Positions 7,930 through 16,800 of a DNA stretch of 64,000 nt are shown here, one piece after another (position 1 is the stretch's first letter; every line of letters begins with the position of its first letter). The stretch comes from DAOUJW01 sp965218945 (GTDB taxonomy: Bacteria; Chloroflexota; Dehalococcoidia; Lucifugimonadales; UBA2985): contig OZ244718.1 in NCBI GenBank assembly GCA_965218945.1, positions 620,001 to 684,000 on the forward strand, written 5' to 3'. The position numbers were made by a program, and so were the translations under genes. The notes under the pieces were generated by a model, which had not been told where the DNA came from, ran no database searches, and was given only the letters and a program-made list of their open reading frames with translations.

Positions 7930-9774
7930 CTACCCTTGGCGGAATGCCTCGACGACATCGCCTTCCTGGAAATCGCTAAAGCCATCCAGTCCAATGCCGC
8001 ATTCAAAGCCGGTTGCCATCTCTCGCACGTCATCCTTGAAGTGCCTCAGGCTGGAAACGGTTCCCTCGAATATAACCTGACCGCTTCTGATAACCCTTGC
8101 TCCGGCATTGCGGGTAAGGCGTCCGCTGGTCACATATGCGCCGGCTATCCGGCTGCGTCGGCCTACGGAGAAGACGACTCTGACCTCAGCGTGGCCTTCC
8201 ACAATCTCCTGGCGTACGGGGCTAAGGAGACCCTCAAGAGCGTTTTGCACGTCCTCCGACAGGCGATAGATGATGTCGTAAAGGCGGATGTCCACCTTCT
8301 CCGAGTCCGCCAGATGCCTTGCGCCTGGCTCCACCCGGGTGCTGAACCCGATGATGATGGCCTTGGAAGCAGCCGCGAGGAGCACGTCTCCTTCGTTAAT
8401 AGTGCCGGCGGCGGTGTGGATTACGTTCACCTTGCCCTTGGCGGTGTAGAGCTTCTCCAGAGAGCCGCGCACCGCATCCACACTTCCTTGTACATCCGTC
8501 TTGATGATCAGGTTGAGATCGGTGATCTCTCCTGTGCCAATCCTGCTGGAGGCGCTCTCCAGGGTTGGGCCGGCCATAGTAGTAGTAGTCCGCTCCGTCT
8601 CCAACCTGCGCCGACGCTCCTGTATCAGGTCCTTGGCGGTCTTCTCGTCCGGGACTACCCACAGCGTGTCTCCGGCCAGTGGCAGCTGACCCAAGCCCAG
8701 TATCTCGACCGGGGTTGAGGGGTCAGCGGCCCTTGTCCTCCGACCGGACTCGGAAATCATAGCCTTTACTCTTCCCCATGAGTCACCCACCACCACGGTC
8801 TCTCCCACCCTGAGGGTGCCCGTCTGCACCAGGACGGTAGCTACCGGGCCTTTGCTCTTGTCTACCTGGGATTCCACTACGACACCCACGGCTGATCGCT
8901 CCGGGTCCGCTTTGAACTCAGAGACTTCGGCAACCACCAGGATGTTCTCCAGGAGGTCATCTATGCCCATTCTCTCCCTGGCTGATATGGGGACGGCTAT
9001 TACCTCTCCTCCCCACTCCTCAATGACGAGGCCCTGCTCCACCAACTGACGTTTGACCCTCTCGAGATCAGCTGAGGCAACGTCTGTCTTGTTGATGGCG
9101 ACCACTATCGGTACACCTGCGGCCTTGGCGTGGTCGATTGCCTCCACTGTCTGGGGCATCACGCCGTCGTCCGCGGCCACCACCAGAACGGCAATATCCG
9201 TGGCCTTTGCCCCCCTGGCCCTCATTGCGGTGAAGGCTTCATGTCCAGGGGTGTCCAGGAAGGTTATCTTCGCGCCTTTGTACTCCACCTGGTATGCCCC
9301 AATGTGCTGTGTAATGCCTCCAACCTCCCCCTCGGTGAGGTTGCTTTCTCTGATGGCGTCCAAGAGGGTGGTTTTGCCGTGGTCCACATGGCCCAGGATA
9401 GTGACTACGGGAGGCCGAATTACAAGGCTTGACGGGTCTTCCTCCCTGTTCAGCTGAGAATAGATTGCGAAACCCTCGTCTGCTTCGGTCAGTGGAGATA
9501 CCCGGAAGCCGAACTCTGCGGCAACCGCGGCGGCCATGCCGAACTCTATGGTCTGGTTTATGTTGGCCATAACCCCGTTGCGTATCAGTTCCTTGATGAC
9601 GTCAACCGGGTCGGCTCTCATCTGGTCGGCCAACTGCTTGACAGTCAGGGTCTTTGGCAGCTCCAGTTCCAGAGGCTCCGCGTCCTGTGCGGATGCAACG
9701 GACACGCCCTCGCCGACGGCACGGTCCGGCGAGGCTCTCCTACCTCTTCTTCTGGAGCGATTCCTCTGCTGCAT
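7930..9774 (-). CDS. infB: Translation initiation factor IF-2
   Basis: GTPase that places fMet-tRNA on the ribosome. 614 residues: a short form with only about 35 basic/low-complexity residues before the first IF-2N domain (TLTVKQLADQMRADPVDVIKELIRNG). G1 GHVDHGKT is at 128-135, G3 DTPGH at 174-178, G4 NKTD at 228-231. The C-terminal domains (to GIGLDGFSDFQEGDVVEAF) are complete. The reduced N-terminus is the only notable difference from Proteobacterial IF-2 and is usual for compact genomes. It follows ylxR with a 25-bp gap. Confidence 0.97.
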   Translation of the reverse strand: MQQRNRSRRRGRRASPDRAVGEGVSVASAQDAEPLELELPKTLTVKQLADQMRADPVDVIKELIRNGVMANINQTIEFGMAAAVAAEFGFRVSPLTEADEGFAIYSQLNREEDPSSLVIRPPVVTILGHVDHGKTTLLDAIRESNLTEGEVGGITQHIGAYQVEYKGAKITFLDTPGHEAFTAMRARGAKATDIAVLVVAADDGVMPQTVEAIDHAKAAGVPIVVAINKTDVASADLERVKRQLVEQGLVIEEWGGEVIAVPISARERMGIDDLLENILVVAEVSEFKADPERSAVGVVVESQVDKSKGPVATVLVQTGTLRVGETVVVGDSWGRVKAMISESGRRTRAADPSTPVEILGLGQLPLAGDTLWVVPDEKTAKDLIQERRRRLETERTTTTMAGPTLESASSRIGTGEITDLNLIIKTDVQGSVDAVRGSLEKLYTAKGKVNVIHTAAGTINEGDVLLAAASKAIIIGFSTRVEPGARHLADSEKVDIRLYDIIYRLSEDVQNALEGLLSPVRQEIVEGHAEVRVVFSVGRRSRIAGAYVTSGRLTRNAGARVIRSGQVIFEGTVSSLRHFKDDVREMATGFECGIGLDGFSDFQEGDVVEAFRQG

Positions 9775-9799
9775 AATGGTACATTCCTTCCTTAGGACG

Positions 9800-10093
9800 C
9801 TAGGACGTTGCTTCGACCACCTGCTGAGCGTATTGCTGCAAAGTCAGCCGGTCTTCAGAGGATATAGGTCCTCTGAGGGTGTGGTCCAGGCGGTTCTTCT
9901 TCAGAGCCTTGTCCCAGCATATCTGGTCGTGGCAAATATAAGCGCCTCTACCGGGCTTCTTCCCGGTGTCATCCACCTGTACGCTGCCGGCCTGGTTTCG
10001 CACGACGCGCACCAATTCTCTCTTGTCGGTCTTGGAGCCGCAGACAACACACGTTCTCAGCGGCATATGCCCTCGTCTCAAGAGAACCTCCAT
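9800..10093 (-). CDS. ylxR: YlxR/RnpM family RNA-binding protein (DUF448)
   Basis: 97 residues. Family signature PLRTCVVCGSKTDKRELVRVVR followed by KKPGRGAYICHDQICWDKALKKN; the two Cys pairs are conserved. Members bind RNA, and in Firmicutes RnpM modulates RNase P. It starts 2 bp after the nusA stop; an internal ATG at 10066 (MPLRTCVV) is an equally good start. The position between nusA and infB is the family's canonical locus. Confidence 0.92.
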   Translation of the reverse strand: MEVLLRRGHMPLRTCVVCGSKTDKRELVRVVRNQAGSVQVDDTGKKPGRGAYICHDQICWDKALKKNRLDHTLRGPISSEDRLTLQQYAQQVVEATS

Positions 10094-10095
10094 AC

Positions 10096-11598
10096 TCAGG
10101 TGGCCAAGTCATCCATCTCTTCGTCCTGAGGCCTGGGCTGCTGATTGTTGCGGCGGGTGCGCCGGGTAGGTCTGGCCTCATCTTCGCCTCGGCCCGGCCT
10201 TCCGCGTCCCCTGGCGGCGGCACCCCCTCTGGGGCCCATTATATCCTCTGCGAAGCGTATCCTCTGGGACTCCTGGGGAGCCTGGGGAACGGTCCAAACT
10301 ATCTCCGGCGGCTGGGTTGGCTGCTCCTCCGCCGTCTCAACTTCGAGTGTGGCTTCTGCCAGTTGCTCCTCGACGGATATCTCTCTATCCACCTCCACCT
10401 CCACCTCTGCCACCGGCGCGAGCTCTGGAACCGGCTCCGGCTCCGGTGTCTCGGTCTGGACAGCCTCCTCCATCACCGCTACGGCCGCTTCCATCTCTTC
10501 CTCTTCCTCAACAACATCTTTCAGGCGCTGGGACGTGTCAGCGGCTCGCTGCACTCGCTCCTCCTCGGCCTCGGTCACGCTCTTGATGCTGACCCTGAGC
10601 CCGGACAACCTGGCGCACAGCCTGGCGTTCTGGCCGTCCTTGCCTATTGCAAGGGATAGCTGGCGATCCGGCACCACCACCAGCGCAGAGTTGCTCTCCA
10701 TGTCCATATCGACGCGGGTGACCGGACAGGGGCTGAGTGCGTTAGCCAGGAAGACCGAAGGGTCGGCGTGCCATTGGACTACGTCGATCTTCTCTCCCTG
10801 GAGCTCGTTGACGATGTTCTGGATCCTTATCCCTCTCAGGCCTACGCAGGAGCCGACGGGGTCGACGCCGTCCTGGCGGGAGTGCACGGCCACCTTGCTT
10901 CGAGAGCCCGGCTCTCGCGCAACGGCCTTGATCTCCACGACACCGTTGAATATCTCAGGCACTTCCATCTCGAACAGGCGACGCAGGAGGTCTTTGTGGG
11001 CGCGGGAGACCACTATCTCCGGGCCGCGGCTGCTGCGGCGGACCTCTGCCACGTGCACCTTGAGCTTCTGGCCCGGCCTGTATCTCTCCGACATGACCTG
11101 CTCCGCCGCCGGCAGAACGGCCTCAGTGCGTCCCAGGTCCAGGGTCACCTGGCGGGAGTCGGCGCGCTGCACGGTGGCGGTGACAATATCGCCCTCTTTT
11201 TCGGCGTACTCTTCGTAGACAAGCTCCCGCTCCGCCTCTCTCAGTCGCTGTAGCACCACCTGCTTGGCGGTCTGAGCGGCGATTCGGCCTGTGCTCTGGA
11301 TTTCGAACTCCACCTCCATAACGTCCTCCAGGGCGGCGGCCTTATTGCGCTTCTTCGCCTCCGTCAGGCTGATCTCCCTCTGGGAGTCCTCCACCTTTTG
11401 CACCACAGTCTTCTGGGTGTAAAGCCTCACCTCGCCGTTTGCCGGATTCAAGGAGACGGAGATTTCCTGGCCTGCAAGAACGCCGTCCTTCTTGTAGGCG
11501 GAGGCCAATGCGGCCTCAATAGCGGAGATTACAGCCTCCCGCGGGAGACGGCGCTCGGCGGCCAACTGGGTAACGGCTATAAGAAAATCGCTCTTCAT
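10096..11598 (-). CDS. nusA: Transcription termination/antitermination factor NusA
   Basis: 500 residues from ATG 11598, which has a purine-rich GGGAGAAGAG ribosome-binding site; the open frame extends 19 codons further but reads into leader sequence. Order: N-terminal RNA-polymerase-binding domain, S1 domain (EGDIVTATVQRADSRQVTLDLG), and KH1/KH2 with GLRG and GKDG. An extra tail of roughly 130 residues begins near EEEEMEAAVAVMEEA, is very acidic and Pro-rich, and ends in a basic RGRGRPGRG / TRRTRRNNQQ segment. No rimP gene precedes it, unlike many bacteria. Confidence 0.96.
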   Translation of the reverse strand: MKSDFLIAVTQLAAERRLPREAVISAIEAALASAYKKDGVLAGQEISVSLNPANGEVRLYTQKTVVQKVEDSQREISLTEAKKRNKAAALEDVMEVEFEIQSTGRIAAQTAKQVVLQRLREAERELVYEEYAEKEGDIVTATVQRADSRQVTLDLGRTEAVLPAAEQVMSERYRPGQKLKVHVAEVRRSSRGPEIVVSRAHKDLLRRLFEMEVPEIFNGVVEIKAVAREPGSRSKVAVHSRQDGVDPVGSCVGLRGIRIQNIVNELQGEKIDVVQWHADPSVFLANALSPCPVTRVDMDMESNSALVVVPDRQLSLAIGKDGQNARLCARLSGLRVSIKSVTEAEEERVQRAADTSQRLKDVVEEEEEMEAAVAVMEEAVQTETPEPEPVPELAPVAEVEVEVDREISVEEQLAEATLEVETAEEQPTQPPEIVWTVPQAPQESQRIRFAEDIMGPRGGAAARGRGRPGRGEDEARPTRRTRRNNQQPRPQDEEMDDLAT

Positions 11599-11653
11599 CT
11601 TCTCTTCTCCCTTACTCTCCAGTCCCAAGCTGTGGCAGGGATCTACATTTAGC

Positions 11654-11677
11654 AAAAAAGTGGGCCGTGACCCACTT
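11654..11677 (-). terminator. Intrinsic terminator-like hairpin in the nusA leader (probable attenuator)
   Basis: Reading the minus strand: AAGTGGG, loop TCACGG, CCCACTT, then a run of Ts. It lies between the predicted nusA promoter and the nusA start codon, with no gene in between, so it would act as conditional termination rather than as the end of a gene. Confidence 0.7.
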
Positions 11678-11700
11678 TACCACCACAAATATTTAACCAA

Positions 11701-11729
11701 AGTATACCATCGTCCAGGGGAGATAACAA
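11701..11729 (-). promoter_or_regulatory. Sigma-70-type promoter for the nusA operon
   Basis: Minus strand: -35 TTGTTA (11724-11729), 17-bp spacer, -10 TATACT (11701-11706). Predicted transcription start is near 11694, giving a leader of about 95 nt that contains the attenuator hairpin. The rest of the 350-bp gap between nusA and the next gene shows nothing else. Confidence 0.65.
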
Positions 11730-11946
11730 GAGCGATGGGCGGGTCGGGCGGCGTGCGTCAGCTTGACGGCGAGCGCCTGCGCTATGCTGAGTTGGGAGCG
11801 TGGGGTATAATCCTGAGGTAGGGTATAGCAACGGTAGACAAGAGACAACGGCGCAGAGATCGCTTGCCAAAGTGAGAGGGTGAGCCGGTTCCTGATAGCG
11901 CGAAAGATAGCAGCGCTGGTGAAGGGTGAAGAAGGAGGTCCTTGAC

Positions 11947-12333
11947 GTGGGCACTTTCATGACGAACGTTACCGTAGCGCGGGATAAGGGCGGGCCATTT
12001 AGAGCGGTAACGGCATTAGTGGATACGGGGGCGACTTACTCAATGTTGCCGTCTACGCTGCTGCATGAATTGGGAGTCAATCCTATTGAGGAGAATGAGT
12101 TTACCCTGGCGGATGGTCGGAAGCAGCTGTTGCCTATCGGAGAGATTCTCTTCCGAATTGGCGTCACTGAGCATAACGGTCATCGAAATACTGATATTAG
12201 GGAGCGCACCAGTCTTGTCGTCTTTGGTCCGCCGGAGCGGTTTCTTCTGGGGGCTGTTACGCTGCAATCGTTTGGATTGATTGCCGACACGACGCATCAC
12301 AAGTTGATTCCTGCGCCTGAGTTGACGCTGTAA
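11947..12333 (+). CDS. Retropepsin-like (clan AA) aspartyl protease
   Basis: About 128 residues from GTG 11947, chosen because AGGAGGT sits 6 nt upstream. It carries the aspartyl-protease signature ALVDTGATYSMLP, a hydrophobic-Gly element (FGPPERFLLGAVTLQSFGL) typical of the single-domain retropepsin fold, and no signal peptide or membrane segment. Such proteins act as homodimers. Substrate unknown. It opens an accessory block of small proteins upstream of the giant surface protein; whether it processes any of them is unknown. Confidence 0.75.
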   Translation: MGTFMTNVTVARDKGGPFRAVTALVDTGATYSMLPSTLLHELGVNPIEENEFTLADGRKQLLPIGEILFRIGVTEHNGHRNTDIRERTSLVVFGPPERFLLGAVTLQSFGLIADTTHHKLIPAPELTL

Positions 12334-12387
12334 AGTTGAGCCGGGCGAAATGGCATATAATTCCCGGGGTCGCAAGGAGGCAGTGCG

Positions 12388-12744
12388 ATGGTAAGTAGAC
12401 TGGCGTATCGAGACCAGAGCAGGGTGTACCTGGAGCAAGCGAACGAGGAGCTCCAGAATGGGGACCTGCTCCAGGCATCGGAGAAGGGCTGGGGAGCCGC
12501 GTCGCAGATTGTGAAAGCTGTGGCCGAAGAACGCGGGTGGGAGCATCGGGGTCATTGGTACTTGCATCGGGCTGTCGACTCTTTGGTCGCCGAGACCGGT
12601 GATGAGGAGATCCAAGCCCAGTTTAGCAGCGCCAATAGCTTGCACATCAACTTTTACGAGGGTTTGTTGTCCCGCGACACAGTAGCATTCCACCTTCGGC
12701 AGGTGACCTGGTTCATTGAGAAGGTTGAGGCGCTTCTGCCTTGA
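12388..12744 (+). CDS. HEPN/PaREP1-like small helical protein, copy 1
   Basis: 118 residues, all-helical pattern. Core YRDQSRVYLEQANEELQNGDLLQASEKGWGAASQIVKAVAEERGWEH resembles PaREP1/HEPN-type proteins (ASEKxWGA followed by a helix). A second copy lies at 17537-17899 with the same ribosome-binding context (AAGGAGG, then ATGGTA). The canonical HEPN catalytic RxxxxH is not clearly present: I see RGWEHRGHW and HRAVDSL, so nuclease activity is uncertain. Often linked in archaea and bacteria to nucleotidyltransferases or toxin systems, but no such partner is adjacent here. Confidence 0.6.
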   Translation: MVSRLAYRDQSRVYLEQANEELQNGDLLQASEKGWGAASQIVKAVAEERGWEHRGHWYLHRAVDSLVAETGDEEIQAQFSSANSLHINFYEGLLSRDTVAFHLRQVTWFIEKVEALLP

Positions 12745-12970
12745 TCGATTGTCGGATCGTCGCCCGATGGTCCGACGGTACAACCGTTGGGTTAGGGAGA
12801 GCGCAGAAGCTCGCTAACCCGCAATATCGTCGCTGATAACCCCCCTGCAAACGTGATTAGGTTCAGATAGATGTCGGACACCAGCGAGAGAGATGTATGT
12901 GGGCGCATCTGCTGACGCGGCGTTCCTGCGAGTGCTACAATGCGTTCAGGCCGCAGCTTGGGAGGAGTTG

Positions 12971-13354
12971 ATGACCACTGTTGAAGCGGAAGCCGCCCGC
13001 ATATTCTCCGACGCGCGCCATATGCGCGACGCCGCCCTGGCGCAGATGGCGGCCGGCGACATCCGGGACGCGGCGGAGAAGGCCTGGTGCGCCACCCTGC
13101 GCGCTACAGAGGCTTTGGTCCTTATCCGCACGGGCGAAGGGCCGTCCACCTCCACCGCGGCCGGCCGGAGGCTGCGTGCCCTCTCGATGAGCGATCAATC
13201 GCTTTGGGACCTCCGACTCCGCTATTCCGACCGGCAGACGGTGCTGCACGGCGAGTGCTTTTACCACGACTATTACAACCAGGCAGATATCGCAATGTTG
13301 GTCAACCAGACTGCGGACTACATCCGGGACGCTGAGAGATTGGCCCAAGCTTAA
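12971..13354 (+). CDS. HEPN/PaREP1-like small helical protein, divergent member
   Basis: 127 residues from ATG 12971, preceded by GGGAGGAG; the frame runs further upstream but without a ribosome-binding site. ARHMRDAALAQMAAGDIRDAAEKAWCATLRATEALVL parallels the DLLQASEKGWGAASQI helix pair of its neighbours. The C-terminal half (LHGECFYHDYYNQADIAMLVNQTADYIRDAERL) ends in a long helix, as in the other two. Function unknown; a nucleic-acid or toxin-antitoxin role is inference from the fold only. Confidence 0.55.
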   Translation: MTTVEAEAARIFSDARHMRDAALAQMAAGDIRDAAEKAWCATLRATEALVLIRTGEGPSTSTAAGRRLRALSMSDQSLWDLRLRYSDRQTVLHGECFYHDYYNQADIAMLVNQTADYIRDAERLAQA

Positions 13355-13435
13355 TGCCCCGTGGATTCCTGTGGAAGCAGGAACAGGCAGCCCATCCACC
13401 CTGATTATCGTCCCTAACAGCCTCCCCATAATGCG

Positions 13436-13465
13436 TTGACAACGGAAAAGGGATTGCTATATGAT
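13436..13465 (+). promoter_or_regulatory. Strong sigma-70-type promoter, first of two before the surface-protein gene
   Basis: -35 TTGACA (13436-13441), 18-bp spacer, -10 TATGAT (13460-13465). It points at the 1148-residue surface protein, about 350 bp downstream, and would give a long structured leader. Confidence 0.65.
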
Positions 13466-13501
13466 TCCCATCGGTTATCACACAGGGGGCAAAGCCCTCC
13501 G

Positions 13502-13538
13502 GTAACGGCCCGGCAGATGCCGGCCGGGCCTTTGTTAC
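13502..13538 (+). terminator. GC-rich hairpin with T-rich 3' side in the leader
   Basis: Outer arms GTAAC and GTTAC enclose GGCCCGGC-AGAT-GCCGG-CCGGGCC followed by TTTGTT. It lies between two promoters, so it could be a terminator for the upstream one or part of a regulatory RNA. Confidence 0.5.
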
Positions 13539-13542
13539 GACT

Positions 13543-13577
13543 GCGCAACATCAGGGGCAAAGCAGCCCTTGTTGCGC
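13543..13577 (+). other. Second leader hairpin with perfect 8-bp outer stem
   Basis: GCGCAACA pairs with TGTTGCGC, enclosing AGGGGCAAAGCAGCCCT, which can itself form AGGG/CCCT. No T-run follows. The GGGGCAAAGC core is also present in the first part of the leader (GGGGGCAAAGCCCTC at about 13485). Confidence 0.5.
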
Positions 13578-13599
13578 CTCAACTCCTCAGTATGAGGGG

Positions 13600-13628
13600 T
13601 TGACAAAGGCATATTGATGGTGTAAAAG
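13600..13628 (+). promoter_or_regulatory. Second promoter before the surface-protein gene
   Basis: -35 TTGACA (13600-13605), 17-bp spacer, -10 TAAAAG (13623-13628). It sits downstream of the two hairpins, so transcripts from here would skip them. The rest of the 459-bp gap before the gene is GC-rich with short inverted repeats but no ORF. Confidence 0.55.
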
Positions 13629-13812
13629 ATTGGAGGGTTCAACCGCGAAAGGAACGGGAGTATATGGACTTATCTACGTATTCATCCGACAATTTAACAA
13701 GAGCAGGCCCTGCTACAATGCCCGGAAAGCCCACGCTTTCGCGGGTTTGGCGCGTGGACAGGCCAGGGAAATCTGAAAAAGCCCGTAAATCCGGGTACAA
13801 AAGGGGGTATAA

Positions 13813-16800
13813 GTGAAGATACGAGGTAGATTTATAGGGATTCTGGCAGTCCTGGGACTGCTTATTGCGCTGGTGCCTCTCGCGTCGGCGGGCGCTGTTG
13901 CCGGGACGGTAACCCTCAGCGGCGGGGAGAAGGGACAGTACTTCTCCGACCAGACGGACGACAACATTATCACCATTCGGGTCAAGGACTCCGACCTCAC
14001 ACCCCTGCGGATGGGGACGGCGCGCCTTGTAAGTGGCTCAGGCACTGGGTTGAATTTGGCCACGTACGTCGTTGCGGGTGAGAAGGAAATGACCCAGATG
14101 TTCGACGGCGGGCTGAACAACCCGTTGTGTAACCATGACTCCGATACCGACGCTGACGGTACGGGCACGTCCAATGAACGCCCAAGCAATGATGATGAGC
14201 GGGCGATGTCAGGCTGCGACAAAGGCGACGCCATAGCGCAAAACCAAGGGACCGCGCTGGCTGGAACTGACGCTGATTCACTCGCCGACTCATACAGGTT
14301 CGACCTGAAGAAGGGGGCGGTTGCCAGGGACAGGCAGAGCAATACTCAGGACGGAGCGGGCGTAATTGGGGCAAATGACCTCATGAGTGTGGTGGTGAAC
14401 GGCCGCACCGCCGAACCTTCTGCCGATGGTTCCGCGCCTTCCAGCGCCGGAACTGGGCCGTGGTTTACGGTTGTCGAAGAGGGTGGAACCAAGGGTGGTG
14501 GAATTATCGCTGTTGTCATCCACGCGCTAGAGCCCCAGGATGCAGACAACAGCGTGTCCATAACCTTCAAGGACACTGAGTTCAAGTTTGACTCAACAAC
14601 GCCCTTGGATCTTGAGGAGACAAGGGCGAGATTTGGCGGTTCAAGCTTCGGAAACGTTAACACGCAGGTGACGGTTGACTTGGTAAGCGACTCTGTAGTC
14701 ACTGTAGCTTCCGCCGTACGCGATTACACTATCATATCCTTCGCTTACGATGTGAAGGACAGCTATGCCAAAGACAAGAGCATGGTTACGCTGAACTCGA
14801 CCTCCGCCGGGGACGTCAGGCTGGCCATTGATGAGACCACGGCCGCCAGCGACACCTTTACGGCTAAGGTGGCCGTCTTCAGCCAGGACGACTACAGCAA
14901 AATAGCCACCCAGGTCGGGAATGACGCTAACGACGACGGCTCCACCGCTATGGACGATATGGGTGTCGTCAACGTAGACGAGTTGAACGTAACCAATGGC
15001 CTGAGCGCGGCGACTGAGGCGGGCAATAACCGCTCTCTTGCGGCGAGAGTCACAGCAGCTGCTACGGAGCTCTTCGGATCGAGCCTCTCCACGGTCAAGG
15101 CCTCTGATTTCCTGGATCTGGTAGTGACGGCGCGGCACGGTGACGTAATCAACGTGGTCTACCAGGACGCCAGCCCCGCCACCTCCGTCTCCGACTCAGC
15201 GAGGGTGGACCTGGAAGCGCCGGTTGTGAAGCTGGTCGGTCCTTCGGACAACTTCTTCACCAATATTGCCACCGTTACCATGAGCGCAGAGGTGACGGAC
15301 GCCGACGCGGGCGTGGACCCGACTAACATTGAGTTGACGATAAACAGCGGGACCACGGGGCTCGCCAGGGCAGCAGCGGTGGAGTCGCCGATTGAGAACG
15401 GCTACCGGGTGACTGCGGCTTCCCAGGGGACCATCTCAGAGGGTAAGAAGGAGTGGTTTGTGGGGGTGAAAGACAAGGTGGGCAACGTGCCCGTCATGAA
15501 TAACCCGGCCACAAAGGATGTAAACGAAGCGCCAAAGGGAGCGGCTGCTGCTAATGCAGCTACAGCAGACAACCCCTTCAAGTTCACGGTGGACACCCGT
15601 GCGCCCACTCTGGCCAGCGGAAAGACGGGCGTATCCCTTAAGAACCCGGGCGTGACCAAGGGAACCAACAAAGAGACCGAGAAGCCGGACCAGAAGACTT
15701 GGGTGCGGGTTGTCTTCAATGCCGGCGACGGGGGAGCGCCCCTGGATCCCGCCACGGTGAGCGCCAATGACTTCCGCGTGGACGACGCGACGCCCCTGGA
15801 CTTCCAGATAAACTCTGTGACCCATACGGACGGCACGGCAACCATTCCCAAGGGAACGGCTGTATACCTGGAGGTTGGGCAGTTGGATTCTGACGCTCAA
15901 CCCAAGGTGGAGCTGACGGGCGAGGTGAGAGACAGGGCCGGCAACATCCGCTCCGAGGGACGGCTTGCGAAGGCGAACGACGGGCTGGCTCCTACCCTAA
16001 CCGTCACGCCCTCAGCGGACATAGCCAAGGACGAGATTACAGTAACGGTCTCCTCCAGTGAGAACCTCCGCACCAATCCCGTGGTGGAGTTGACAGAAAC
16101 CAAGCCCGTCAAGGGCGAGGCTATTGTCACTCCCAGTGTCCTGAATGTGTCGCTGCAGATAGGTACCCTCACCACCTGGACGGGTACGTTCAAGAACACG
16201 TCCGGCCAGGCCAGCAAACAGTACGTGACGGTTACGGCGAGCGACCCGGCGGGCAACGAAGCCGAGAAGGGGATCGCCGCCAAGGAGGGCGACCTAGTCA
16301 GCTTCCAGGTTGACGCCGCTGCGCCCAAGCTGAAGTTCGTGGACGCCGCAGGCAAGGACCTGAAGTCAAACAAGCAGGAGGAGGGCGCGGTTTGGATAGT
16401 GGCGGAGTTCGACGAAGACGAGCACGCCGACGACAAGTACCGGAAGGTGGAAGTCACGGCTCTGAAGCTGATGAACAAGGACAGCGAAGAGGTGATCACC
16501 GAGGACGCGAGCGTGGTGTTTGCCTCTGAAGTGGGTTGCGACGACCATGAGGCCGATGCCGACGCGGATCCTGTGCCTCAGGACAAATGCGCCCAGCGCA
16601 CTTTGGCCATTGACCTGACGCCCGGCATGTACAACATCGCGGTAACAGGCGTGGACCAGACCGGCAACGAGGTGAAGGGCAACACTGACTTTGAAGTGAT
16701 AGCGGCCAAGCCCTTTGAGCTGACGCTGAGGCCGGGTCAGAACTTCGTTTCCATACCCGGAATGCCAATGGACGAGGGCGGTAACCTAGACACGCTCTTC

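Noticed and set aside
11649..11960. A rimP-like gene upstream of nusA
   Set aside because: The open frame on the minus strand (about 103 codons) has no RimP similarity, contains the promoter and attenuator, and lacks a ribosome-binding site.
13460..13580. c-di-GMP-I riboswitch
   Set aside because: Only part of the consensus (GCAAAGCCCTCCGG) is present; the first GNRA stem and the receptor helix cannot be placed. Listed as hairpins and a lead instead.
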